From G942493375 sp942493375 (GTDB lineage Bacteria > Armatimonadota > UBA5829), in contig OW818698.1 in assembly GCA_942493375.1 (NCBI GenBank), positions 2,666,001 through 2,730,000 of the forward strand: a stretch of 64,000 bases of DNA, given 5' to 3'. How positions within the stretch are numbered: the stretch's first letter is position 1; each line of letters begins with the position of its first letter. Under the pieces are notes generated by a model. That model did not search any database. It had not been told where the DNA came from and saw only the letters and a program-made list of their open reading frames with translations. Shown here in pieces: positions 18,013 through 26,592 of this stretch. The position numbers and the translations under genes are program-made.

Positions 18013-19332
18013 CTATTCTCTAACTACCTTAAACAGCTTCCCATCCCCCTGATTCAAGGTGACATTTACGGTGCTGCCTGAGTTTATAAATTGTACGTCC
18101 TCCCATTTGCCTTTATCAGCAGAGAACTCCATCAGTTGGCCTTTGCCATAATTCAAGGTTAATTTGGCTGTGGATGCGTTCTTGTAGTCACGGTTCATCA
18201 GCATAAATGCATTCTGAATGCCGTTTTGCTTGAATAGTCCTATCACGTATTCACCTTTGGATACTTGAACAGGGCTATTTACCGGGACTGCTTCTGTACC
18301 GATGGCTAGAGCTCCTGTGTGGTAGACTGCTGTCGAAGTCATTTTTAGCATCTCATTGCCGACTGTCCTGAGATCCTTGTTGACTGCAGCTACGTAGTCT
18401 GCATTTCTAGACCTGACGCCATCCTGTATAATTGCATCATCACCCTTGGAACCCCAATAGATGAACCAGCAGAGCCCACGTCCACCATATGCCAGTGTTG
18501 TAAATGCCAGCCATCTGAATTCACCAGGTGTTGGAGTTCTCCAGCCAGGAAGTTTGCACGATTGGACTACATTCAGGAACGGTATATTATGAGAAACTGC
18601 AGCTTCTCTGATCAATGCAAGATTAAGGAAATACTGTTGACCATCTACTCCATTGGCCAGAAAGTGATAGTGGTCATAACTGAGAAGCTCCGGCTTGGTA
18701 ATATCTATATACTGCCTGAGATATTCATTGTAGAGGCGTATAGTCTCTTTGTTCGTCCCTACTCCAGCAAAGTTGTCAGGGATACCAACTGGTCCCTTAG
18801 GAGCTTCTTTCAGATCAACTCCAAGCTGCTCCTGACTCGCATAAGTTGGGAACAAGTTGATATACATTAAGCGTGTGGGATCTTTGGCTTTTACATACTT
18901 TATGAGTCTTGCCCAAGCAGGAAATGTTGGTGCCTGAGGTTCATCAACGATATAATAGCCTTCCACTGCAGGATTCTTCTTGGCTGCTTCGATCAATGCG
19001 TCCAGCTTAGCTTTCTTTACAGGATCATCTAATGAAGCAGGTCTGAGCAGCACGCTATAGACTATGGATTTCATACCGCCTTTAGCAGTAGCATCAAGTG
19101 CAACATACGGGTCAACAAAATCGACTAAAGGTGCATTAGGATCCTGCCAGCGTTCCCAGTTGATATGAGTATAGTTGTCCTTAGCCATAGAAGAGGTGTT
19201 CTCAACCGTTGCTGGACCCGGAACCCACATAGTTACAATGAATTCCTTTTGCTTCCAGCCCTTAGCCTGTAGAGTACAGCTCAACATTACCAGAATACAA
19301 CAACTTATTATAATCAGTCTCATAATCTCCAT
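18013..19332 (-). CDS. secreted TIM-barrel glycosidase-like protein
   Basis: 439 residues from ATG 19332, chosen because AAGGAG lies just upstream and a signal peptide (LIIISCCILVMLSCTLQA) then starts the protein; a longer frame exists but is unlikely. It could be a lipoprotein (LSC). The barrel shows AVEGYYIVDEPQAP, where D-E-P at a strand end is typical of GH clan A-like acid/base sites, then LLSYDHYHF and GGRGLCWFIYWG. The C-terminal beta domain (about 350-439) ends VTLNQGDGKLFKVV. Family not named; the likely role is hydrolysis of an extracellular glycan. Confidence 0.7.
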   Translation of the reverse strand: MEIMRLIIISCCILVMLSCTLQAKGWKQKEFIVTMWVPGPATVENTSSMAKDNYTHINWERWQDPNAPLVDFVDPYVALDATAKGGMKSIVYSVLLRPASLDDPVKKAKLDALIEAAKKNPAVEGYYIVDEPQAPTFPAWARLIKYVKAKDPTRLMYINLFPTYASQEQLGVDLKEAPKGPVGIPDNFAGVGTNKETIRLYNEYLRQYIDITKPELLSYDHYHFLANGVDGQQYFLNLALIREAAVSHNIPFLNVVQSCKLPGWRTPTPGEFRWLAFTTLAYGGRGLCWFIYWGSKGDDAIIQDGVRSRNADYVAAVNKDLRTVGNEMLKMTSTAVYHTGALAIGTEAVPVNSPVQVSKGEYVIGLFKQNGIQNAFMLMNRDYKNASTAKLTLNYGKGQLMEFSADKGKWEDVQFINSGSTVNVTLNQGDGKLFKVVRE

Positions 19333-19411
19333 ATTATCTCCTTGTTCATAGTGTGAGGAATTTGGTGAGGGGCAACTAAATAAAGGTGCTTTTGCAGCAT
19401 CTATTCTGCAG

Positions 19412-19497
19412 GAATCTAAAGTCCATTCATGCTTCGATACGCGCTTTGAGCTACTCAGCACGAACGGACTTTAGATCAGTTCACAGTAAACTGAACT
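19412..19497. repeat. repeat family C, copy 2 (inverted relative to copy 1)
   Basis: Read on the minus strand it matches 11400-11500 almost base for base over the hairpin part (TAAAGTCCGTTCGTGCTGAG ... GAATGGACTTTA). It lies between the cyclophilin gene and the glycosidase-like gene at 18013-19332, both minus strand. Confidence 0.8.
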
Positions 19498-19520
19498 CTT
19501 TCGTCTATAGATAAAACAGG

Positions 19521-20102
19521 TTAACCCTTAACGATCTTGATGGATTTAATCTTATCGCCTACTTCTATTTTATTCACGACATCCTGTCCCTTAGTCACTC
19601 TGCCGAATACTGCGTACTTCATATCCAGGAATGGAGCGGGACCCAAGGTGATGTAGAACTGGCAGGAGGCACTGTCGGGGTCACTGGACCTTGCCATTGC
19701 CACTACGCCTGCAGCATCGTGTTTGAGATCAGAGGAGACTTCCAGTTTGATAGTTTTTTTTGAACTTCCGGTACCATTGCCGTTTGGATCCCCACCCTGA
19801 ATAACAAATCCTGGTTCAACTCGATGGAAGGTCAGTCCGTCATAGAACTTCTCCTGGGCAAGGTTGATGAAGTTCTTAGCGGTATTTGGAGCGCCTTTCT
19901 CATAGAGCCGGAACTTGATAGTTCCCTTGCTTGTTTCAATAACTGCTATACGATCTTTTGTAACTTCAGCCTTTTTCACTTTTTTAGCAGCCTTAACTGC
20001 GACTTTTGGCTTAGTTGTAGTTTTTGTCGATGCCGGTTTCGCTGCCCAGGCAACTGTTGCTATGAACAATGCCAATACAGCAAAAATAAAAATCCTCTTC
20101 AT
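19521..20102 (-). CDS. exported cyclophilin-type peptidyl-prolyl isomerase
   Basis: 193 residues from ATG 20102 (GGAGG upstream). Signal peptide about 1-20 (ends VAWAAK), then a Lys/Ala-rich linker (about 20-50), then a cyclophilin domain with LTFHRVEPGFVIQGGDPNG, the catalytic Arg in FHRV, SCQFYITLGPAPFLD and YAVFGRVTKGQDVV. It catalyses cis-trans isomerisation of X-Pro bonds in exported proteins. It is a plausible folding helper for the many secreted glycosidases around it, but the association may be coincidental. Confidence 0.92.
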   Translation of the reverse strand: MKRIFIFAVLALFIATVAWAAKPASTKTTTKPKVAVKAAKKVKKAEVTKDRIAVIETSKGTIKFRLYEKGAPNTAKNFINLAQEKFYDGLTFHRVEPGFVIQGGDPNGNGTGSSKKTIKLEVSSDLKHDAAGVVAMARSSDPDSASCQFYITLGPAPFLDMKYAVFGRVTKGQDVVNKIEVGDKIKSIKIVKG

Positions 20103-20215
20103 ATACAATATTCCTCCAGATGTCTTCTTCAACTGGCTATCCACCAGTGCATACATATATATTAGCGTTCATTAAGCAGGTAGGCAAGAGAAGTCAGCTC
20201 AGTAATATGGGAACA

Positions 20216-20287
20216 TTGTCATCCTGAGGAACGAAGGATCTGCTTTTCATCCGGAAAAAGCAGATCCTTCGTTCCTCAGGATGACAA
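20216..20287. repeat. repeat family B, copy 2 (32-bp perfect stem)
   Basis: The arms TTGTCATCCTGAGGAACGAA and TTCGTTCCTCAGGATGACAA continue into GGATCTGCTTTT / AAAAGCAGATCC, giving a perfect 32-bp stem with an 8-base loop. It lies between two minus-strand genes, 53 bp before the stop at 20341. Same family as 13644-13760 and 57917-57950. Confidence 0.85.
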
Positions 20288-20340
20288 ATTCCCGCAACTT
20301 TGAATTGTTACGGCAAGAGAGGTTGTAGGATTGTTATGTT

Positions 20341-22122
20341 CTATTGCTTTTGGATCATGTCCATAAGCAAGGCTGCGGTCCAGTTGTAATCGCATACTGT
20401 AGTTCCCAGTGAAGCCATTCTACGGGCATCAGGCCCACCCTGTGCTTTCCGATGAAGATATACCGGTGAGATCTCTCCTTCGGAATCATAGAATTCATAG
20501 ATCACGCCATCTGTTTCGTACCAGCGGATGATCTCATCGATTGTTCTCCGGCGCAAGTCCTCAGCTATCTTGCCATATCCATAATGCTTAAGGCCTTCTA
20601 TTATGAAGTAGTTGAAGTTGATCCATACCGGTCCGCGCCACATGTTGTCTGAAAAAGTAGGTTCATCTGCAGAAACGCTTGAAACAGGGAATGCCCTCCA
20701 GAACTCCAGTGGATCGGTCAAATGCTCAACCAACTTTTTAGCCTGTTCATCTGACGCAACACCAGCAAACATAGGAACAAACCCGGCTTCAGTTTTGATC
20801 TTCACTAGATTCCCATTGCGGTCATTATCATAATAGAATCCTGTCTCTTCGTCCCAGAGATGCTGGTTGATAAGCTTCGCCAATTTCTCTCTGCTATCCA
20901 TCCAGGCAGTGGACTCAACGTTATTACCTAAAAGAGCTGCCATATGGGATAGGTAGAGCATTTCATTGGCGATGAAACAGTTGAGATCTATAGCATCCTT
21001 TACAGGACCATCAAATCTTGGAGAGTTGTCCATGCCGGAGGAATCGCCATCGTTCCATTCCGAAAGCCCATTGCCATCGGAATCACGCTCGCGAAGATCA
21101 TACTCGATCATCTTCACCAGTTTAGGGTAACAATACTCAAGAAACTCGACGTTCCGTGTAGTCTCATAGACTTTCCACGCTGACCAGGCCAGGATCGGAG
21201 GCTGAATAATAGTAGATTCATCATCTACACCCATCTTGTGTGCAATGAAACCATTCTTATGTTGCCTTGAAAGCACTGCCTTTATGGCATTTTCAGCCCA
21301 GTCACCGGAAATGTGCCGTAATCCCAGGCTGTGAAAACCGGAATCCCATATCCACATATCTCTATGCGGCCATCGGTCAGGAGTAGTCCAGGGAATCTCG
21401 GTCTCTCCCTGTGGACTTAAACAGTTAACCTTCATCACAGAGGCACACTTCGAGAAAACCCGCTGTTCCAGAGCAGAAGCTTGGCTTACATCAGACAGTG
21501 AGTCAAAGAAGCTTATGTGTTGGTTGAAAACATCATTAAAATCACGATTTAAGGTTTCCTGAGCATGATTACCAGCAGAAACATGATCGGTACCATAACT
21601 CAGAACAAAGACTGCACAATCTCCAGGTAAAGGAAGGTCTGCTTTCAATCCGGATATCGTCAAATCCGCAATTCCCTCTTCTGAGACTCCAGCAATAACC
21701 CACCGGGGGCTGTATACCAGTATTGAGTTGTCGGCGGTGATCTCTTTCACCTCATCGCAATCAATCCTGATCCCCGCTGTAATTCTCGCATCTACACCAA
21801 TGGCTTCTACCTTGATTAGTATTGTAGACTTGTCTGCAAATACCCACGATAACTCCACTCGATTGGTATTATTGAGATCAATAAGCGAAGATACTACGTC
21901 AGAGGCAACAACACGGTCAGTAATGTTGACGAATTCTTCGATCTCTACTCCATCTACTGAAGCCGTAAATGAAATAGTCAGAGGTGGATCGAGGTGGAAA
22001 AGGAATCCTCGTCCTTTTTCCAGGCTGGAGCCGATGAGTTGATTTCTTACATCCGTCTCCCCGTCCATCCCGGAAAAGGCAAACAGTTGTCCACCCTTAC
22101 CCCAAATATCAGGTAGTAACAT
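20341..22122 (-). CDS. GH63/MGH1-like (alpha/alpha)6-barrel glucosidase
   Basis: 593 residues, no signal peptide, so probably cytoplasmic. N-terminal beta-sandwich (about 1-210), then the barrel of the GH63/GH37/MGH1-like clan: WPHRDMWIWDSGFHSLGL, DGNGLSEWNDGDSSGMDNSP, NMWRGPVWINFNYFIIEGL and GTTVCDYNWTAALLMDM. In this clan an Asp in the WDS region and a later Glu act as acid and base. Members cleave alpha-glucosides, mannosylglycerate or trehalose; which one cannot be told here. GGAG precedes the ATG. It probably processes imported oligosaccharides. Confidence 0.85.
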   Translation of the reverse strand: MLLPDIWGKGGQLFAFSGMDGETDVRNQLIGSSLEKGRGFLFHLDPPLTISFTASVDGVEIEEFVNITDRVVASDVVSSLIDLNNTNRVELSWVFADKSTILIKVEAIGVDARITAGIRIDCDEVKEITADNSILVYSPRWVIAGVSEEGIADLTISGLKADLPLPGDCAVFVLSYGTDHVSAGNHAQETLNRDFNDVFNQHISFFDSLSDVSQASALEQRVFSKCASVMKVNCLSPQGETEIPWTTPDRWPHRDMWIWDSGFHSLGLRHISGDWAENAIKAVLSRQHKNGFIAHKMGVDDESTIIQPPILAWSAWKVYETTRNVEFLEYCYPKLVKMIEYDLRERDSDGNGLSEWNDGDSSGMDNSPRFDGPVKDAIDLNCFIANEMLYLSHMAALLGNNVESTAWMDSREKLAKLINQHLWDEETGFYYDNDRNGNLVKIKTEAGFVPMFAGVASDEQAKKLVEHLTDPLEFWRAFPVSSVSADEPTFSDNMWRGPVWINFNYFIIEGLKHYGYGKIAEDLRRRTIDEIIRWYETDGVIYEFYDSEGEISPVYLHRKAQGGPDARRMASLGTTVCDYNWTAALLMDMIQKQ

Positions 22123-22164
22123 AAATTGGCTCCAATAAAATAGATATGCCCGTCAGATCTGTAT

Positions 22165-23202
22165 CTACGGTTTCTGCACGGCTGGTTCGGGAACTTCTTT
22201 GGTGACTCCACTTGCCTTTAAAGCATACAGAGTCTGCCCCATGAATGCGTTGGTGTTGTCGTCAGATATTAAGAGTAAGCTCACACTGCCATCTTTTAAT
22301 GTAGGACCCAGGCTCATTCCTTCGTAATTATTAAACTCTCCAAGGGCAAACCTTTTCTCCCAAAGGAGAGTCTTTGCAACAGATGTGCAAGATTGCCCAT
22401 CAAGTCCGGCTAAACTGCTAATATCGGTAGCCCCTTTTAGATCAGCCAGATACACCCGGGATCGAAATCCCTTACCATCAAGCGCTCTCTCCAATATCAA
22501 CAATTGCCCATTTTGCAGCGCAACCATATCCGGGACACCACTCATTTCATGCTGCAGGAAAGCGCTCTCAATAGGATCGACATTGTATGCCCACTGGCCT
22601 GCAGGTGCATAATCGGACGCAAACTTAAAAATCCGAATCGTGGTTCCCTTGCCTATTGAGGAACCATTGCCATCGACTGTCAGTGCTTCCTCATTTGCCG
22701 TCCATATAGTCTTATCATTAGGATTGATTGCTAAAGCTTCCAGTGAGGCATTATCTCTGGGCTTAGACAAGACTGAGGGTAAAGGCATAGTACCAAGGAG
22801 GCTCCCATCTTTAATGGAATACTTGCGAATCGTAGGACCTTTCTCATCACTGATAAGCATGGAAGTAGAATCCACTATCGCAATGCCTTCGAGATCAGTC
22901 CCTTCAAGATTCTTGATCTCAGATACTACAGTAGCCGACTCCACTGCCCCAGTGGTCATATTGATCTTGATGTCCATATTATAGACAGTCTTCTGGGTGT
23001 TTGAGACTGCCAGGTAGCGATATGTATTATCGGAAATCAGACCAACGTAGGTTATTCCGCTCAACTCATGTGGTTTGAATGTGCCTGAAGTAATTGCAGC
23101 TTGTCCAACATTGGTAATCTTAGGCGCCGCCATCGAACACCCCGATATCACAACCCCTAGAACCAGCAGACTGACTGTCCACATTCTATTTGAAAAACTC
23201 AT
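22165..23202 (-). CDS. phytase-like/esterase-like lipoprotein
   Basis: 345 residues. The N-terminus is a lipoprotein signal (about 1-22) with lipobox VISG-C, so it is membrane-anchored outside the cytoplasm. The body shows repeated beta-propeller patterns of the phytase-like (PF13449) family: HELSGITYVG, LEGIAIVDSTSMLISDEKG, SLEALAINPNDKTIWTANEEAL, HEMSGVPDMVALQNGQLLILER. Despite the family name, enzymatic activity is rarely shown. It lies on the same strand as the GH63-like gene, 42 bp upstream of it, and may be co-transcribed. Confidence 0.85.
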   Translation of the reverse strand: MSFSNRMWTVSLLVLGVVISGCSMAAPKITNVGQAAITSGTFKPHELSGITYVGLISDNTYRYLAVSNTQKTVYNMDIKINMTTGAVESATVVSEIKNLEGTDLEGIAIVDSTSMLISDEKGPTIRKYSIKDGSLLGTMPLPSVLSKPRDNASLEALAINPNDKTIWTANEEALTVDGNGSSIGKGTTIRIFKFASDYAPAGQWAYNVDPIESAFLQHEMSGVPDMVALQNGQLLILERALDGKGFRSRVYLADLKGATDISSLAGLDGQSCTSVAKTLLWEKRFALGEFNNYEGMSLGPTLKDGSVSLLLISDDNTNAFMGQTLYALKASGVTKEVPEPAVQKP

Positions 23203-23217
23203 GATTCATGCCTCATA

Positions 23218-23298
23218 TTAGCCCGCATTATTCGTGATTGACTCACTTTCGCCCATACTGCCGGTCGAAAGTAGAGTCTGGTGAATAAAGCGGGTTAG
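23218..23298. repeat. repeat family A, copy 1
   Basis: About 80 bp with inverted ends GCCCGCATTATTC and GAATAAAGCGGG and an inner palindrome around TACTGCCGG. Consensus of the family begins TTAGCCCGCATTATTCATGA. It lies just upstream of the phytase-like lipoprotein gene. Other copies: 29889-29970, 35727-35806, 38164-38246, 38404-38485, 44144-44215, 48798-48879. Confidence 0.85.
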
Positions 23299-23425
23299 TA
23301 GATATTACAATTGCAGTCTACGCAACAAACAAGTAGTTGTCAATTTCGCGAAGGAGGAAAAAAGATTGTTGTTAGGATCCCCCTACAGGCTGGGAACCTG
23401 GAGGGGGTTTTAGTCGGCACGCATG

Positions 23426-25441
23426 TTACTGGATCGGTTTTAGTAGTACATAGTCAAGGCCAAACATATATCCCTTTGCATTCGGATTGGCACCTGTTAT
23501 TTCGGCTGTTATTGTATGATTACCAGCTGTGAGTTCGACAGTTCCCAGCACTATTTCACCACTTGGAATTACTCCATCATTATATAGATCAAGCAACTCT
23601 CCCAGTTTTTTACCATCAATCCACATTTGGACTATTCCGTAGTCAGCTGCTTTGGTGAATTGAGCAGAAATGTCGTATTTGCCAGCTTTCTCGACAGGTA
23701 GAGTAATATCGAGTTTATCACCGGGTTTAGCTTCTGTCCACCATACCTGATTACCAGCACTCCACTGTCCCTGGAAAGAATCCAAGGGTTGCACCTGAGT
23801 TACACCTCCGGTCTTGCTTGCTATTTCAAGTCTCTCAGCTTCAAGAACACCGGGAACTCTATAGACTTCCGGTTCTATGTAGAACTTCCTGTCAGCTGCT
23901 GCGACAGGTTGATATAAGTCCTCTCCTTTGGGTGACAGATACCAGTAGACCATGCAGGCATCGAGAGATTGACGGTTGTTTGGAAAGTACTTCTCTATAG
24001 CGCCTTCAAACGACTTTTGAAATGGCACGTTGTCTGCTATTTGCCAGCGGTTTACTACTATGTGGCTGGAGTTATTTGTGTTATCGTTCCTTGGCTGGTT
24101 GTGGAATGCATTGTAGAACAGCATTGGATTGCACCATGCATATCCAAAGTAGTCTTCAGAACCGGTACCAATTGTAGATGGGAACTTCTCTCCGTCTACG
24201 AAGAACTTCTCATCACCTTCACCCCACCATCCACCTCTGGGATTCCAAACCTCAAGTGAAACTCCACAAAACCGACCACTACCTTTAGTCTTGAGCATTG
24301 TCCAGTCGATAGCACGTTCCGGTTCTTCTGGAAGCATTGCATCCCTATGCCATTTTGCATGAAACCTACCGAGTTTGTCTACTGGCTGAGTGAGACCTGC
24401 TGTAGTTATCGAGAACGGTGCAGAGAATGCAGTCTCTCCTTCATTCTTGAGCTCAATAACAGCACTGTTAGCAAATGGCATATACCAATAGCTGTAGAAA
24501 CTGTCGTCGGTGACTCCAAGAGGAAGGGACTTGTATTTATGTGCGCCTATACCTGATCCGAAGAAGTCTCCAATCGGAGCCCAGACGCTTGGTGACTTCT
24601 CACCATCCCAGTATATACGCAAAATAACATTCCTGAGCATATCTTCGGAGTGTGAAGACTGGGTGATATTCATTCGCAAGGCAGTGATGGCACGAGCGCC
24701 CTGGATTCTGGCAACAGTGACTGTCTGCCCGGGATTGACTGATACACTCGGAGCTAGCTCCGTCTGGTCCTGACGTTTGGGTGATGGGTCACGACCAAGA
24801 CTATATCTGAGATAAAAATCCATCCCGCGAAGTGCTGCGGATTCTTCGGCTGAGAGATTACGCTTGAATGTGGGAACTATTGTGCCCTTGGGGAATGTTG
24901 TGTATGTAAACTGATAATATGCTCCCCAGTCTTTCTCTGCTACGATTTTGCAGGACTTCTGATATGGAATAGGCACATAGCAGTTCTTGCCGGATGCAGC
25001 ATCGTGGACAAGTGATGGGTAGATGAATGGCTCATTGGTCCCGTCAAAATACCCAGAGAACGGCAGATCGACAGCAGGCTCTGATGCTCCATCCAGATAT
25101 ATTTTCACGTGTCCGCTGGTGGCATAAGCTGACCATATACGCGTTATGCAGCCCGGTCCTTTCATCTCAGCCATAATCTGAAGATCACCTTCGGTGCGAA
25201 TGATGCCATTATGGTCACCATTTGCATCCCAGGCTACATATTTACCGGTTTGTGTGTCATACTTGCTTGTACGTTCATAACTGGAGAACTGCTGGCACGT
25301 TTCCCCTTTTACAGGCAGTGTTGCCAGACTTTCAAGATCGGCAAGTTTTTTGATCAGGTCAACATAGCTGTAGGTAACTGCAGAGAAAGCATTTCCTGTG
25401 ATGAACAGGCATAACAGTATGGTAAATAGCACTTTTTTCAT
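23426..25441 (-). CDS. secreted GH172 (DUF2961) enzyme with C-terminal carbohydrate-binding domain
   Basis: 671 residues with a signal peptide (about 1-20, ending GNAFSA). The DUF2961 core, founding family of GH172, is evident: KGETCQQFSSYERTS, GPGCITRIWSA, the long jelly-roll, and GTGSEDYFGYAWC, the hallmark motif with catalytic acidic residues. Characterised GH172 enzymes act on alpha-D-arabinofuranosides or difructose dianhydride and are hexamers of trimers. Residues about 545-671 form a galactose-binding-like/CBM35-like module (LEAERLEI ... YDISAQFT ... LDYVLLKP). GGAGG precedes the ATG. Likely substrate: arabinofuranose- or fructofuranose-containing glycan. Confidence 0.9.
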   Translation of the reverse strand: MKKVLFTILLCLFITGNAFSAVTYSYVDLIKKLADLESLATLPVKGETCQQFSSYERTSKYDTQTGKYVAWDANGDHNGIIRTEGDLQIMAEMKGPGCITRIWSAYATSGHVKIYLDGASEPAVDLPFSGYFDGTNEPFIYPSLVHDAASGKNCYVPIPYQKSCKIVAEKDWGAYYQFTYTTFPKGTIVPTFKRNLSAEESAALRGMDFYLRYSLGRDPSPKRQDQTELAPSVSVNPGQTVTVARIQGARAITALRMNITQSSHSEDMLRNVILRIYWDGEKSPSVWAPIGDFFGSGIGAHKYKSLPLGVTDDSFYSYWYMPFANSAVIELKNEGETAFSAPFSITTAGLTQPVDKLGRFHAKWHRDAMLPEEPERAIDWTMLKTKGSGRFCGVSLEVWNPRGGWWGEGDEKFFVDGEKFPSTIGTGSEDYFGYAWCNPMLFYNAFHNQPRNDNTNNSSHIVVNRWQIADNVPFQKSFEGAIEKYFPNNRQSLDACMVYWYLSPKGEDLYQPVAAADRKFYIEPEVYRVPGVLEAERLEIASKTGGVTQVQPLDSFQGQWSAGNQVWWTEAKPGDKLDITLPVEKAGKYDISAQFTKAADYGIVQMWIDGKKLGELLDLYNDGVIPSGEIVLGTVELTAGNHTITAEITGANPNAKGYMFGLDYVLLKPIQ

Positions 25442-25661
25442 TTACAGGCCTCCATAAGAGTGTAAGTGGTGTCACTACAACCAAAGATATTCTGATATTG
25501 CTGAGAGTCTAGCACGTACATCAGGATATCGTCAATAAAACTCATTCCTGAACTTGACTACATATCATCGTAAGACTAGAGTATATTTTAGCACCAAATG
25601 CTCTGTAATAAACTGACTGAATGTAATAGCAACTCGCTATTTATTGAGGATATACTAGCGA

Positions 25662-26567
25662 ATGAAACAAAGACTGGCATATGCATTGGTAATGCATGTA
25701 ATCTGCCTCAGCATGGCACCTATGGCACCTGCAGCTCCAGAACAGTCACCACTGTTTACATTCGGCTTGTTAGCTGACATTCAATATGCCGATGTAACAA
25801 TGGCCGGCAGCAGGGATTATCGAGGATCACTCAAGAAGTTGGATTACTGTACCGAGGATCTCAATAACAAAAAACTGGCTTTCGTCGCACAACTAGGTGA
25901 CATTGTAGACCGTGATCCAACCAGTTATGATGCAGTAATTACTCATTTCAATAGATTCAAAGCCCGGCGTTACCATGTTGTCGGTAACCACGATGTCAGC
26001 TGCGGGCAAGTCAATATGATGAAGAAGCTGGGTATCAGGAAACGTTATTATGATTTCTCTAAAGGATCCTGGCGCTTTATCGTCCTTGACGGGAACGATG
26101 TCGGGTTCCTCGGCAACACTGGTAATGTCACAAAGACCGCAGAAGCTGAAGCAATGCTGCAAAATGTACGCAACAGGAAAGGCAACAATGCACAGACCTG
26201 GAACGGAGGTATTGGGGATGTACAACTATCATGGCTGAAAACCAGACTCCAGCAGGCATCCAAAGCACAGCAATCGGTTGTAATATTGTGTCATTATCCA
26301 ATCTATCCTTCAGGTGGTGTCTGCAATCTTTGGAATGATGATGTCGTGCTTCAGACAATTGAACCTTACGAAGGTGTAAAAGTCTGGTTCAACGGACACG
26401 AACACTCCGGAAATTATGGAATTAAGACTGGCATTCACTTTGTGACACTACAGGGAATGGTCGAGACCACGGATATAACAGCTTATGCGATTGTCGAAGT
26501 ATACCCGGATCGGCTCAACGTCATCGGAACCGGCCGTGCAACCAGCAGGAATCTGGTTATCAGGTAG
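25662..26567 (+). CDS. exported calcineurin-like metallophosphoesterase
   Basis: 301 residues with a signal peptide (about 1-28, ending PAAPEQ). Metal-site motifs in order: GLLADIQYAD (D-x-Q as in ADP-ribose/CDP-alcohol diphosphatases), QLGDIVDRD, VVGNHDVS, LCHYPIYP and NGHEHSGNYG. The D-x-Q variant places it near the Mn-dependent ADP-ribose/CDP-alcohol pyrophosphatase group; the actual substrate is unknown. It is followed after 25 bp by the GH123-like gene, probably one operon. A TTGACT box at 25554 with a weak TAGAGT 17 bp later is a candidate promoter. Confidence 0.85.
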   Translation: MKQRLAYALVMHVICLSMAPMAPAAPEQSPLFTFGLLADIQYADVTMAGSRDYRGSLKKLDYCTEDLNNKKLAFVAQLGDIVDRDPTSYDAVITHFNRFKARRYHVVGNHDVSCGQVNMMKKLGIRKRYYDFSKGSWRFIVLDGNDVGFLGNTGNVTKTAEAEAMLQNVRNRKGNNAQTWNGGIGDVQLSWLKTRLQQASKAQQSVVILCHYPIYPSGGVCNLWNDDVVLQTIEPYEGVKVWFNGHEHSGNYGIKTGIHFVTLQGMVETTDITAYAIVEVYPDRLNVIGTGRATSRNLVIR

Positions 26568-26592
26568 ATCATAGGGAACAGGAGAACAAGTT

